Counted from the stretch's first letter, positions 1 to 8,621 are shown. The stretch: DNA of 64,000 nt from Actinospica sp035712985 (GCA_035712985.1 DASTAE010000255.1:1-64000); one strand, 5' to 3'. Notes: generated by a model not told the origin, from the letters alone. Program-made: numbers and translations.

Positions 1-246
1 CGGGATGTTGCGGCTCGTCCGCGACATGTCCGTGTACGACCACACCACGCTGCCGACCGGTGCCTGGCCGGACGGGGTGATCACCGTCGTGCTGGTGCAG
101 ACGATGTCGCCGATCGTCACGAGCACCTGCCCCGGCGCACCTTGCTGCTGCGCGGCCGCTTGCGCGGCGTCCATGGGCTGCCCCCAGGCGCCGGTCGGCC
201 CCGGCTGTCCCTGGTGCGGCGGATCGAACGGCGGCTGAGAAGACAT
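1..246 (-). CDS. N-terminal part of a hypothetical membrane-type protein (runs off window)
   Basis: The reverse strand opens with an ATG at 246 and stays open to the window edge (82 codons visible). The first 35 residues are rich in Pro, Gln and Gly (MSSQPPFDPPHQGQPGP at the start). They are followed by a short conserved-looking stretch, VLVTIGDIVCTSTTVITPSG, and then WSYTDMSR. That arrangement resembles actinomycete proteins with a disordered Pro/Gln-rich head, an 'IGDI' strand segment and later membrane helices. The helices would lie outside the window. I cannot name a function. Confidence 0.6.
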   Translation of the reverse strand, partial: MSSQPPFDPPHQGQPGPTGAWGQPMDAAQAAAQQQGAPGQVLVTIGDIVCTSTTVITPSGQAPVGSVVWSYTDMSRTSRNIP

Positions 247-296
247 GGTCGCATCTTCCCAGAGTTCGGTCGCGTCCGCGCGGGTATCGCCGCGGC

Positions 297-605
297 TCAC
301 GCGCCGCGGTAAAGGCGATCCGTGTCGATGAGTTCGATGTCTGACCGGTGCGCGGCTACGTGGCCGAGCGCCTTGGTGAAACCGGAGCGGGCGAAGAGGA
401 GGAGCTTCGGTGCGGCGTTGACCTTCGCGGAGGGCAGCAGGCCACGGAGATGCTCGAGGCGTTCCAGGTGCGGGAGGTCCATCGGGGTCAGGGTGCCCTT
501 CGCCTCACCGATGGCGGCGATGCGGTCGGATTCGTAGGCGTTCGACTCGGTGACCACGACGTCGAGTTCGCGCCCTTGCCGGTGTTCCCGGCAGGCGATT
601 TCGGT
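297..605 (-). pseudogene. Remnant of DUF234-type nuclease domain of an AAA ATPase
   Basis: About 97 codons end at the stop at 297. They read like the C-terminal PD-(D/E)XK-like domain found behind archaeal-type AAA ATPases: GRELDVVV (the nuclease-core D), IGEAKGTL (the E-x-K half of the motif), then LLLFARSGFT and a C-terminal DTDRLYRG. The ATPase part and the start are missing. Upstream the reading frame dissolves into unrelated sequence before the MerR-PP2C gene on the other strand. The catalytic-core residues look intact, so the truncation is at the 5' side only. It is probably a decayed fragment and not translated. Confidence 0.6.
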
Positions 606-651
606 CGCCGCTTGCTGCGCGGAGCCCGCCTGCCTTGCGCGCGTGCTGTGC

Positions 652-682
652 TTGACTCGTCCCCTGGGGCGGGCCGCAGCAT
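652..682 (+). promoter_or_regulatory. Putative MerR-type promoter with 19-bp spacer
   Basis: TTGACT at 652-657 is separated by 19 bp from CAGCAT at 677-682. The spacer holds the perfect palindrome CCCCTGGGG (661-669). An overlong 19-bp spacer with a central dyad is the known layout of promoters activated by MerR-family proteins. The next gene encodes such a protein, so autoregulation is a reasonable inference. The -10 match is poor. Confidence 0.35.
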
Positions 683-737
683 CGGGCAGTGCCGGGCGGA
701 TGAGGCCGCCCGGCCGAGGAGGAGGAAGAGGGCGCGC

Positions 738-1826
738 GTGGGCGACGGGGCGACGGTGGACGGCGGAGCGCTGCTGACGATCGGGGCGTTCTCGCGCACC
801 TCGCGGCTGTCGATCAAGGCGCTGCGCCTCTACGACGAGAGCGGCCTGCTGCCCCCGGCGTTCATCGACCCGGACAGCGGCTACCGCTACTACACGCCCG
901 GTCAGCTCGACCGGGCGCGGCTCGTGGCCTGGCTGCGCAGGGTCGGCATGCCGCTCACGGAGATCCGCGCGGTCTGCGATCTCAGCGAGAGCGACCGTGC
1001 TGCCGCGGTGGCCGCGATCCGCGCCTACTGGGCGCGGGTCGAGGCCGATACGGCCGCTCGGCGCGAGCTCGTCGGCTTCCTCGTCGAACAGCTGTCGGGA
1101 AGGGACGAGACCATGATCCACACCAACCAGCCGCTGCGCATCCGCTATGCCGCGCTCTCCGACCAGGGCACCGTGCGCGCCGAGAACCAGGACGCCGCGT
1201 ACGCGGGTCCGCGTCTGCTCGCGGTCGCCGACGGGTTCGGCGCACGCGGCGAGTCGGCCAGCGGCAAGGCCATCGACACGCTCCGGACGACGAAGCTCGA
1301 CGCCGTCGCCTCCGGCGACCTGCTGAACGTGCTTCAGGACGCGGTCGACCGTGCTCATCGCGCGGTCGGCGAGATCGGCGAGGAGTCCGGCACCACGCTC
1401 ACCGCGATGCTGTGGACGGGCTCGGAGCTCGGCCTGGTGCACATCGGCGATTCGCGCGCCTACCGCGCGCGCGACGGCCGGCTCTTCCAGATCACGCAGG
1501 ACCACACGCTCGTGCAGTCCATGCTCGACGAGGGCCGGATCACCCCGCAGGAGGCCGAGTCGCACCCGCAGCGCACGCTGCTGGTGCAGGCGGTCGGCAG
1601 CGGCGAGAGCGTGCCCGAGCCGGAGCTGCGTATCGAGGACGTGCAGGCGGGGGACCGCTATCTGCTGTGCACGGACGGCCTGTCCCGAGCCGTCGACGAG
1701 GCCGAGATCCAGCGCGTGCTCCAGGCCGCGGACGACCCGGCCGACGCGGTCCGCGAGCTCGTCGACCTCGCGAACCGGGCCGGGGGAGAGGACAACATCG
1801 CCTGCGTCGCGGCCGTCGTCGAGTAA
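738..1826 (+). CDS. MerR-family regulator fused to a PP2C-type phosphatase
   Basis: The GTG at 738 follows a strong GGAGGAAGAG ribosome site and gives 362 residues. Residues about 10-80 form a MerR winged HTH (TIGAFSRTSRLSIKALRLYDE, then YRYYTPGQL). A short helix linker follows. From about residue 130 to the end is a PP2C Ser/Thr phosphatase domain: VRAENQD, LLAVADGFG (metal-binding Asp), HIGDSRAYR, TDGLSRAVD and the closing GGEDNIACVAAVVE. In ordinary MerR proteins the C-terminal part is a small-molecule sensor, whereas here it is an enzyme. The protein could tie a promoter directly to phospho-signalling, or the phosphatase fold may act as a sensor. No Ser/Thr kinase gene is seen in the window. 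Confidence 0.85.
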   Translation: MGDGATVDGGALLTIGAFSRTSRLSIKALRLYDESGLLPPAFIDPDSGYRYYTPGQLDRARLVAWLRRVGMPLTEIRAVCDLSESDRAAAVAAIRAYWARVEADTAARRELVGFLVEQLSGRDETMIHTNQPLRIRYAALSDQGTVRAENQDAAYAGPRLLAVADGFGARGESASGKAIDTLRTTKLDAVASGDLLNVLQDAVDRAHRAVGEIGEESGTTLTAMLWTGSELGLVHIGDSRAYRARDGRLFQITQDHTLVQSMLDEGRITPQEAESHPQRTLLVQAVGSGESVPEPELRIEDVQAGDRYLLCTDGLSRAVDEAEIQRVLQAADDPADAVRELVDLANRAGGEDNIACVAAVVE

Positions 1827-1843
1827 GGCCCGAGGGGCGGCGA

Positions 1844-3967
1844 TCAGCCGATCGGGGGATAGCCGGTGGGCGGGGTGAAGTCCTCCACCGGCTGGCCCTT
1901 CAGCGCGCCCTGCATCGCCTGCCGCCAGGTCGGCGCGGAGATCGTGGCGCCGAAGATCTGCTGGTCGTAGTACGTGCCGCCGACGGTCATATAGCCCATG
2001 AAGTCGCCCTTCTTCGGGCTGATGAACCCGGTCCACACGGCCGTGGCCAGCTGCGGCGTGAAGCCGTCGAACCAGGTCGCGATCGAGAGCGTCGTCGTGC
2101 CGGTCTTGCCCGCCGATGGACGGTCCGCGAGGCCGAGGCCCTCGGCCGTCGCGCCGGGCTGGGTCAGCACCCCCTGCAGCATCGCGGTCAGCTCGTCGGC
2201 CAGGTTCGGGTCGACGACCTGGCCGCAGACCGGCTGCTCGGCCGGATACTGACGGCCGGACAGGTTCGTGACCGCGGTGATCGTGTACGGACGGCAGTAC
2301 TCGCCGTGCGCGGCGATCGTCGCGTACGCCGAGGCCATCGCGACCGGGGTGATCAGGTTCGTGCCGAGGGTGAACGAGGCGATCTGCTCCAGCGGCGCGC
2401 CCGTGCCGGTGTCGTTGTCCAGGGTCACGCCCATCGACTGCGCGATCGTCGCCGGGAGGCACAGTCCGGTCTGCGTCTCCAGCGTCAGGAAGTACGTGTT
2501 CACCGAGTACCAGTAGGCCTCGGGCAGCGTGCCGGTGAAGCCGTTGCCGTCGTCGTTGTTCGGCGCGTAGTCGCCCGGCCAGATGATCGTCGGCGGGTGC
2601 CCGGGGACGCACACCGGCAGCCGCAGCCCGCCCTCGACCAGCGGGCTCGGCACGCCCATCGAGGTCGCCGGATTCCAGCCGTCCTCCAGTGCCGCCAGGC
2701 CCTCGAAGATCTTGAACGACGAGCCGGCCTGGTAGCCGCCACCGCCGCCGTGCGAGGGGTCGGCGGCCAGGTTCACGTAGGTCTGCCCGTAGCCGTTGCC
2801 CATCGGCTTGGACTGCGCGATCGCCGTGATGGCCCCGGTCCCCGGCGTCACCATGGCCAGCGCGGTCGCCACCTTGTCGCCGGGGTTCGTGTGGTCCGCG
2901 ACGGCCTTCGCGCCCGACGCCTGGTCCTGCGGCACGAGGGTCGTCTTGACGACGAGGCCGCCCGCGTTCCACAGGCTCTGCCGCGCGGCCTTCGTCGCCC
3001 CGTAGATAGCGTCGCCGAGGAACGAGTCGTGCACGTACGTGCAGAAGAACGCCTCGTTGCCCGCGCCCAGGCAGCCGTCCACCGTGGTGCCCGGATTCAG
3101 ACCCAGCGGCTGCTTCTCGTCCGCGGCGGCCTGCTTCGCGGTGAGATAGCCCTGCTTGGCCATGTCCTCGAGGACGATGTTCCGGCGCGTGAGCACCGGA
3201 CCGGCGTTGGTGAACGGGTTGTAGTCGCTAGGGCTGTTCACGATCGCCGCGAGCATCGCCGACTGGTCCGCGTTCAGATTCGCCGCCGAGGTGTTGAAGT
3301 ACGTCTGCGCCGCGACCTGGATGCCGTACGCGCCGTTGCCGTAGAAGATCAGGTTCAGATAGCCGGAGAGCAGCTCGTTCTTGCTCATCTCCTGGACCAC
3401 GGAGATCGCGTCGCGCAGCTCGGTGATCTTCCGCGAGAGGGTGTCGGCCTGCGCGGCCGCCCGTTGCGCCGCGTTGCTCCCGGCCTCGAGCTCCAGCGCG
3501 TTCTTCACGTACTGCTGCGCGATCGTCGAGCCGCCCTGCAGGCTGCCGCCGTTCGAGTTGTTGAGCAGCGCGCGCAGCGTGCCCTTGAGGTCGATGCCGC
3601 CGTGCTCGTAGAAGCGCTGGTCCTCGATGGCCACGATCGCGTGCTGCATCAGAACACTGATCTTGCTCAGCGGGACGACCACCCGGTTGCTCTCGTTGTC
3701 CGGGTCCCAGGTGGTCGCGATGACCGAGCCGTCCGCGGCCTCGATCGTGTTGCGCTGCGGCAGCACCGGCAGGCTGAAGGAGGCCGGCAGGGTCAGGAAA
3801 TGGTCCGAGGCCGCCTTCGCGCCGAGCCCGACCCCGGCGACCGCGGGCAGCACCATTCCCGCGATCAGGGCCCCGGCTATCGCGCTGATCACGATGAACG
3901 CGATCAGTCCGGCGATGAACCGGCCGAGCCCGACCATGCCACGCGCCACCCCGCCCGTGCTCGCCAT
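1844..3967 (-). CDS. Class A penicillin-binding protein (transglycosylase/transpeptidase)
   Basis: This 707-residue bifunctional peptidoglycan synthase has one N-terminal membrane anchor (about residues 15-48). The GT51 transglycosylase domain carries EDQRFYEHGG, with the catalytic Glu, and GGSTIAQQYVKN. The transpeptidase domain has all three active-site motifs in order: SSFK (SxxK), YSVN (SxN) and KTGT. No PASTA domain is present and the C-terminus is short. It polymerises lipid II glycans and cross-links stem peptides outside the membrane. The ATG at 3967 has no clear ribosome site. A TAGTCT box ends 7 nt upstream, so the message may be leaderless. The gene converges on the MerR-PP2C gene with only 17 bp between the stops. 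Confidence 0.93.
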   Translation of the reverse strand: MASTGGVARGMVGLGRFIAGLIAFIVISAIAGALIAGMVLPAVAGVGLGAKAASDHFLTLPASFSLPVLPQRNTIEAADGSVIATTWDPDNESNRVVVPLSKISVLMQHAIVAIEDQRFYEHGGIDLKGTLRALLNNSNGGSLQGGSTIAQQYVKNALELEAGSNAAQRAAAQADTLSRKITELRDAISVVQEMSKNELLSGYLNLIFYGNGAYGIQVAAQTYFNTSAANLNADQSAMLAAIVNSPSDYNPFTNAGPVLTRRNIVLEDMAKQGYLTAKQAAADEKQPLGLNPGTTVDGCLGAGNEAFFCTYVHDSFLGDAIYGATKAARQSLWNAGGLVVKTTLVPQDQASGAKAVADHTNPGDKVATALAMVTPGTGAITAIAQSKPMGNGYGQTYVNLAADPSHGGGGGYQAGSSFKIFEGLAALEDGWNPATSMGVPSPLVEGGLRLPVCVPGHPPTIIWPGDYAPNNDDGNGFTGTLPEAYWYSVNTYFLTLETQTGLCLPATIAQSMGVTLDNDTGTGAPLEQIASFTLGTNLITPVAMASAYATIAAHGEYCRPYTITAVTNLSGRQYPAEQPVCGQVVDPNLADELTAMLQGVLTQPGATAEGLGLADRPSAGKTGTTTLSIATWFDGFTPQLATAVWTGFISPKKGDFMGYMTVGGTYYDQQIFGATISAPTWRQAMQGALKGQPVEDFTPPTGYPPIG

Positions 3968-3974
3968 GCCCTAG

Positions 3975-3980
3975 AGACTA
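3975..3980 (-). promoter_or_regulatory. Candidate -10 box for the PBP gene (leaderless)
   Basis: On the reverse strand TAGTCT (TANNNT) lies 7 nt before the ATG at 3967, which would put the transcript start at or next to the start codon. No convincing -35 was found. Confidence 0.3.
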
Positions 3981-4052
3981 ATCCCGTCGCAGCCGCCTGG
4001 GGAGGGATTCGAAGAAGATCGCTGAGACGTTCGTCGAACCTCGGAGGCCGCG

Positions 4053-4081
4053 GCGGCGCCCGGCCGAGGGCCGGGCGCCGC
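4053..4081 (-). terminator. Strong hairpin terminator after the ABC exporter operon
   Basis: A perfect 13-bp GC stem (4053-4065 with 4069-4081) closes on a 3-nt loop 16 bp beyond the stop of the second ABC gene. There is no T-tract, which is common for actinomycete terminators. It separates the exporter operon from the PBP gene. Confidence 0.7.
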
Positions 4082-4096
4082 GCTCGCGGAACCGGG

Positions 4097-6115
4097 TCAG
4101 TCCACCTCGGCCACGGCCTGCGCGAACTGCGCCTCGTACAGCCGCGCGTAGGCGCCGCCGACGTCGAGCAGCTGGTCGTGCGTGCCCTGCTCGACGATCT
4201 GCCCGTTCTCCATCACCAGGATCAGGTCGGCGTCCCGGATCGTGGAGAGCCGGTGCGCGATCACGAAGCTGGTCCGGCCCTGGCGCAGCGAGTTCATCGC
4301 GCGCTGGATCAGCACCTCGGTGCGGGTGTCCACCGAGCTGGTCGCCTCGTCCAGGATCAGGATCGCCGGCTCCGCGAGGAAGGCCCGCGCGATCGTGATC
4401 AGCTGCCGCTCGCCCGCCGAGACCGAGGAGGCCTCGTCGTCCAGCTTGGTGTCGTAGCCGTCCGGCAGGGTGCGCACGAAGCGGTCCACGTGGGTGGCCT
4501 GCGCGGCCCGGACGATCTGCTCCTCGGTCGCGTTCGGCACGCCGTAGGAGATGTTCTCCGCGATGGTGCCGCCGAACAGCCACGCGTCCTGCAGCACCAT
4601 GCCGGTCCGCGACCGCAGGTCCTCGCGCGTCATCTTCGCGATGTCCACGCCGTCCAGGGTGATCCGGCCCTCGTCGATCTCGTAGAACCGCATCAGCAGG
4701 TTCACGAGCGTGGTCTTGCCCGCGCCGGTCGGGCCGACGATCGCGACCGTCTGGCCCGGCTTGACCGAGAGCGAGAGGTCCTGGATCAGCGGCACCTCGG
4801 GCTTGTAGCGGAACGAGACGTTCTCGAACTCCACGTGCCCGCGCACCTGCTCCATGGTCGGCGCGTGCGCGTCGTCCGGGGACTGCTCCTTGGCGTCCAG
4901 CAGCGCGAACACCCGCTCGGCCGAGGCCACCGCGGACTGCAGCAGGTTCGCCATGCTGGCCACCTGGGTGACCGGCTGGTTGAAGCTGCGCGAGTACTGG
5001 ATGAAGGCCTGCACGTCGCCGATCGAGAGCGAGCCCGAGGTGACCTTGAGCGCGCCGACCACCGCGACGAACACGTAGTTCACGTTGCCCAGGAACATCA
5101 TCGCGGGCTGGATGCAGCCGGAGATGAACTGCGCCTTGAACGAGGCCTGGTACAGCGTCTCGTTCTGCGCGTCGAACTCGGCGACCGCGTCCTGCTGCCG
5201 GCCGAAGACCTTCACCAGGGTGTGCCCGGTGTACTGCTCCTCGATGTGCCCGTTCAGCCGGCCCGTGGTGCCCCACTGCTTGACGAACTGCGGCTGCGCC
5301 CGCTTGCCGATCTTCCCGGCCAGCCACACCGAGACCGGGATGGTGACCAGGGCCAGCAGCGCCAGCTCCCAGGAGATGGTGAACATCATCGTCAGCACGC
5401 CGACGATCGTCAGCAGCGACATCGCGATCTGGCTCAGCGTCTGCTGCAGGGTCTGCGAGAGGTTGTCCATGTCGTTGGTGACCCGGGACAGGATCTCGCC
5501 GCGCGGCTGGCCGTCGAAGTAGCTCAACGGCAGCCGGGCCAGCTTGGCCTGCGCGTCCTGGCGCATCCGGTACACGGCGCGCTGCACCAGCGACGTGGTG
5601 ATCCGGCCCTGGAAGGCCAGCACCAGCGAGGAGCAGGTGTAGATCAGCGCCACCGTGCCGAGCGTGCGCCCGATCGCGGTGAAGTCCAGGCCGACGCCCG
5701 GGGTGAAGCCCACGCTGCCGAGCACGGAGCGGATCCCGGCCGGCAGGTGCGGGTTCGCCAGCACCTGCGCCCGGCTCTGCCCGGCGAAGCGCGCGGTCTC
5801 CTTGCCCGCGAGGCCGCTGAAGATCTGGTTCGTCGCGTCGCCGAGGATCCGCGGGCCGAGCACGTTCAGCGCCACGCCGATCGCGGTCAGCACCAGGGCG
5901 AAGATCATCAGCGGCCGCTCGGGGCTGAGCGTGCTCAGCAGCCGCTTGCTCGAACCCTTGAAGTCGAGGGCCTTCTCGGTGGACTGCCCGGCCATGAACG
6001 CGGCCGGTCCGCGCCGTTCGCCGGGCTGCGGCCCCGCGCCGCGCTTGGGCACGACCCGCTCGCCGACATCGGATCCGTCGGCCACGTGCGTCTCTTCCGG
6101 CTCCTGCTCGCTCAC
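4097..6115 (-). CDS. ABC exporter half-transporter, consensus NBD (second subunit)
   Basis: The protein has 672 residues: a long polar N-terminus (about 55 residues), a six-helix ABC exporter membrane domain to about residue 395, then the nucleotide-binding domain. The NBD has Walker A GPTGAGKTT, the signature variant SAGERQ and Walker B ILILDEATSSVD with the catalytic Glu. The GTG at 6115 is chosen because GAGGTG lies 5 nt upstream. It is the third gene of a marR-ABC-ABC operon. Pairing with the upstream subunit, whose Walker B ends in Asp, indicates a heterodimeric multidrug or lipid exporter of the BmrCD / TM287-288 type. The substrate is unknown. Confidence 0.9.
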   Translation of the reverse strand: MSEQEPEETHVADGSDVGERVVPKRGAGPQPGERRGPAAFMAGQSTEKALDFKGSSKRLLSTLSPERPLMIFALVLTAIGVALNVLGPRILGDATNQIFSGLAGKETARFAGQSRAQVLANPHLPAGIRSVLGSVGFTPGVGLDFTAIGRTLGTVALIYTCSSLVLAFQGRITTSLVQRAVYRMRQDAQAKLARLPLSYFDGQPRGEILSRVTNDMDNLSQTLQQTLSQIAMSLLTIVGVLTMMFTISWELALLALVTIPVSVWLAGKIGKRAQPQFVKQWGTTGRLNGHIEEQYTGHTLVKVFGRQQDAVAEFDAQNETLYQASFKAQFISGCIQPAMMFLGNVNYVFVAVVGALKVTSGSLSIGDVQAFIQYSRSFNQPVTQVASMANLLQSAVASAERVFALLDAKEQSPDDAHAPTMEQVRGHVEFENVSFRYKPEVPLIQDLSLSVKPGQTVAIVGPTGAGKTTLVNLLMRFYEIDEGRITLDGVDIAKMTREDLRSRTGMVLQDAWLFGGTIAENISYGVPNATEEQIVRAAQATHVDRFVRTLPDGYDTKLDDEASSVSAGERQLITIARAFLAEPAILILDEATSSVDTRTEVLIQRAMNSLRQGRTSFVIAHRLSTIRDADLILVMENGQIVEQGTHDQLLDVGGAYARLYEAQFAQAVAEVD

Positions 6116-6192
6116 GTGTGCACCTCGCCAGCCCTCGGCACGCCCGCTCGCGGACGCACTGTATTCGATGATTCGCTCGCAAGCTCGCTCAT
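6112..6192 (-). CDS. Possible 26-codon bridging ORF between the two ABC genes
   Basis: The ATG at 6192 overlaps the TGA of the upstream ABC gene (ATGA). The frame runs 26 codons (MSELASESSNTVRPRAGVPR at the start) and ends in a TGA that overlaps the GTG start of the downstream ABC gene (GTGA). This tiny ORF therefore couples to both neighbours and fills the only gap in the operon. It may carry ribosomes across the gap, encode a microprotein, or be chance. It has no recognisable domain or membrane segment. Confidence 0.35.
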   Translation of the reverse strand: MSELASESSNTVRPRAGVPRAGEVHT

Positions 6193-7925
6193 GCCGCGGC
6201 CTCCTGCTCCGTCAGCTGGGAGAGCACGATCTCCCGGTAGGTCTCGTTGCCGTCCATGAGCTCCCCGTGCGTGCCGGTGCCGACCACGCGGCCCTCGTCG
6301 AGCACGATGATGGTGTCGGCGTGCCGGATGGTGCTCACCCGCTGCGCGACGATGACCACCGTCGCCTCCCGCGTCTCCCGGGCCAGCGCGGCGCGCAGCC
6401 GCGCGTCGGTCGCGTAGTCGAGGGCTGAGAAGGAGTCGTCGAACAGGTAGATCTCCGGGCGCCGGACCAGCGCGCGGGCGATCGCGAGGCGCTGGCGCTG
6501 ACCGCCGGACACGTTCGTGCCGCCCTGCGCGATCTGCGATTCGAGACCGTCGGGCATCGCTTCGACGAAGTCCTTGCCCTGCGCGATCTCCAGCGCCTGC
6601 CAGAGCTCCTCGTCGGTCGCGTCCCGATTGCCGTAGCGCAGGTTGCTGGCCACGGTCCCGGAGAAGAGGTAGGGCCGCTGCGGGACGTAGCCGACCGCCT
6701 TGGACAGCACGGTCGGGTCGAGCTCGCGCACGTCCACGCCGTCCACCAGCACCGAGCCGCCGGTCACGTCCATCAGCCGCGGGATCAGCGAGAGCAGCGT
6801 GGTCTTGCCCGCGCCGGTCGAGCCGATGATCGCGGTGGTCTCGCCGGGCCGGGCCAGCAGGCTCACGTCCTGCAGCACCGACTTCTCGGCGCCCGGGTAG
6901 CAGAAGTCGACCGAACGCAGCTCGAGGGTTCCGTGCAGCGCGTCGGGCACCTGCGGATTCTCCGGCGGGACGACGCTGCTCTCGGTGGTCAGCACCTCGC
7001 GGATGCGCTCGGCGCTGACCTCGGCGCGCGGCACCATCATGAAGGTGAACACCGTCATCATGATCGACATCAGCGTCTGCATCAGATAGCTGAGGAACGC
7101 GGTCAGCGCGCCGATCTGCATCTTGCCGTCGTCGATCAGGTGCCCGCCGAACCAGAGCACCGCGACGCTGGACAGGTTCACCACCAGCATCACCGACGGG
7201 AACATCAGCGACATCAGCTTGCCCGCGCCGAGCGAGACCTTGAGCAGCTCGCCGCTCGCGTCCTCGAAGCGGTCCCGCTCACGCTCGTCGCGGACGAACG
7301 CGCGCACCACCCGGACGCCGGTGATCTGCTCGCGCAGCACCCGGTTGATCGAGTCGAGCTTGCCCTGCGTGGCCCGGAACAGCGGCACCATCTTCGAGAT
7401 GATCAGGCCGAGCACGCCGGCCAGCAGCGGGATGATGACGATCAGCAGGCCGGAGAGTTCGACGTTCTGGTCCAGCGCCAGCAGGATGCTGCCGACCATC
7501 ATGATCGGCGCGGAGACCGTCATGACGAAGAACATCAGGACCAGCATCTGCACCTGCTGCACGTCGTTCGTGCTGCGGGTGATCAGCGAGGGCGTGCCGA
7601 TCTGCCCGATCTCCCGCGCCGAGAAGCGCTGCACCTGCCGGAACTGCGCCGAGCGCAGGTCCCGGCCGACGGCCATCGCGGTGCGCGCGGCGAGGTAGAC
7701 CGCGCAGATCTGGCAGCAGATCTGGCCGAGCGTGATGGCGAGCATCAGCCCGCCGGTCCGCCAGATGTAGCCGGTGTCCCCGGTCAGCACGCCGATGTCG
7801 ATGATGTTGGCGTTCAGGGTGGGCAGGTAGAGCATCGCGAGCGTGGCCAGGAACTGCAGGCCCACGATCACCGCGATCGGCTTCCGGTACGGTTTGAGAT
7901 ACTGACGTAAGAGCTTGACTAGCAC
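6189..7925 (-). CDS. ABC exporter half-transporter, degenerate Walker B (first subunit)
   Basis: This is a 578-residue ABC exporter subunit with six membrane helices (residues about 15-300). The nucleotide-binding domain has Walker A GSTGAGKTT, signature VSGGQRQRL and Walker B YLFDDSFSALD. The residue after the Walker B Asp is Asp, not the usual catalytic Glu. That is typical of the non-consensus ATP site in heterodimeric exporters and fits pairing with the next gene. The GTG at 7925 overlaps the marR stop by 7 nt and is preceded by GGGGGAAGG. The MarR-type repressor immediately upstream suggests induction by the exported compound. Confidence 0.9.
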   Translation of the reverse strand: MLVKLLRQYLKPYRKPIAVIVGLQFLATLAMLYLPTLNANIIDIGVLTGDTGYIWRTGGLMLAITLGQICCQICAVYLAARTAMAVGRDLRSAQFRQVQRFSAREIGQIGTPSLITRSTNDVQQVQMLVLMFFVMTVSAPIMMVGSILLALDQNVELSGLLIVIIPLLAGVLGLIISKMVPLFRATQGKLDSINRVLREQITGVRVVRAFVRDERERDRFEDASGELLKVSLGAGKLMSLMFPSVMLVVNLSSVAVLWFGGHLIDDGKMQIGALTAFLSYLMQTLMSIMMTVFTFMMVPRAEVSAERIREVLTTESSVVPPENPQVPDALHGTLELRSVDFCYPGAEKSVLQDVSLLARPGETTAIIGSTGAGKTTLLSLIPRLMDVTGGSVLVDGVDVRELDPTVLSKAVGYVPQRPYLFSGTVASNLRYGNRDATDEELWQALEIAQGKDFVEAMPDGLESQIAQGGTNVSGGQRQRLAIARALVRRPEIYLFDDSFSALDYATDARLRAALARETREATVVIVAQRVSTIRHADTIIVLDEGRVVGTGTHGELMDGNETYREIVLSQLTEQEAAA

Positions 7926-8572
7926 TGCGCCTTCCCCCGGTTCTCAGTCTCTGTCTCGATCTCTGTCTTTGTCTCGGTCTTCGTCTCTGACGGTGCGTTG
8001 ACGTCGTTGTCGGACACGGGCGGGATCTCCTGCACGATGGCGAAGTTGTTCTCGATCACGGTGATCAGGAACGAGCGCAGCGACTCCTCGAGTCCGGGGT
8101 CGATATCGCGGGTCAGGGCCTCGTTGACGGCGCGGAAGCGGTCGCCGATCTCCTTGGCGCGCTCCTGGCCCGCCGCGGTGGGCACCAGCCAGACCACGCG
8201 CCGGTCGGCCTGGTCGCGCTCGCGGGTGACGTAGCCGGCCTTCTCCAGCGTGGAGACGATGCCGGTGAGCGTGGCGGGGGTGATCAGGCAGCGCTTGGCC
8301 AGCTCGCTGTGCGTGGCCCGCCCCGGAGTGCCGGCCACCGCGATCCCGCGCCCGGTCCCGAAGGCCAGCGCGCTCAGCACGGCGGCGGAGCCCGGGCTGA
8401 GGCCGTCCTCCTCCGCGAACACCTTGCGGAAGGAATGCCCCACCGACTGCCCGGCCAGCCCCACCAGCCGCATCAGCGGCGAGTTGTGCAGCTGTTCCCG
8501 CAGCTTGTCGGCATCCTCCGAGCTCAGCGCGGTGTGGACCGCGTGCAGGTGCCGTGCCAACTCCTCGTTCAC
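7919..8572 (-). CDS. MarR-family transcriptional regulator
   Basis: This 217-residue protein has the MarR winged helix at about residues 60-150 (SELAKRCLITPATLTGIVSTLEK recognition region, DRRVVWLVPT wing). A long N-terminal helical part precedes it. An unusual C-terminal tail of alternating Glu/Thr/Lys (ETKTETKTEIETETE) is encoded by a polypyrimidine tract on the plus strand (7942-7990). It is the first gene of the ABC exporter operon and probably its repressor. The GTG start at 8572 has no ribosome site, but a promoter ends 6 nt upstream, so the mRNA is probably leaderless. The tail has low complexity and may vary in length between strains. Confidence 0.88.
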   Translation of the reverse strand: MNEELARHLHAVHTALSSEDADKLREQLHNSPLMRLVGLAGQSVGHSFRKVFAEEDGLSPGSAAVLSALAFGTGRGIAVAGTPGRATHSELAKRCLITPATLTGIVSTLEKAGYVTRERDQADRRVVWLVPTAAGQERAKEIGDRFRAVNEALTRDIDPGLEESLRSFLITVIENNFAIVQEIPPVSDNDVNAPSETKTETKTEIETETENRGKAQC

Positions 8573-8578
8573 GCGAGA

Positions 8579-8607
8579 AGGTTAGCTCCCGAACTGTTAG
8601 GTCGCAA
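8579..8607 (-). promoter_or_regulatory. Promoter of the marR-ABC operon (leaderless configuration)
   Basis: On the reverse strand TTGCGA (8607-8602) is followed after exactly 17 bp by TAACCT (8584-8579), and 6 nt later by the GTG start. Two direct CTAAC copies lie inside it, one overlapping the -10, and could be part of a MarR operator. Confidence 0.5.
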
Positions 8608-8621
8608 AGTTATTTTTCGCA

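Noticed and set aside
1412..6259. Very long open frame on the plus strand opposite the PBP and ABC genes
   Set aside because: It is an antisense shadow produced by third-position GC bias; the reverse-strand proteins have full conserved motifs, while this one is only Arg/Gly-rich sequence.
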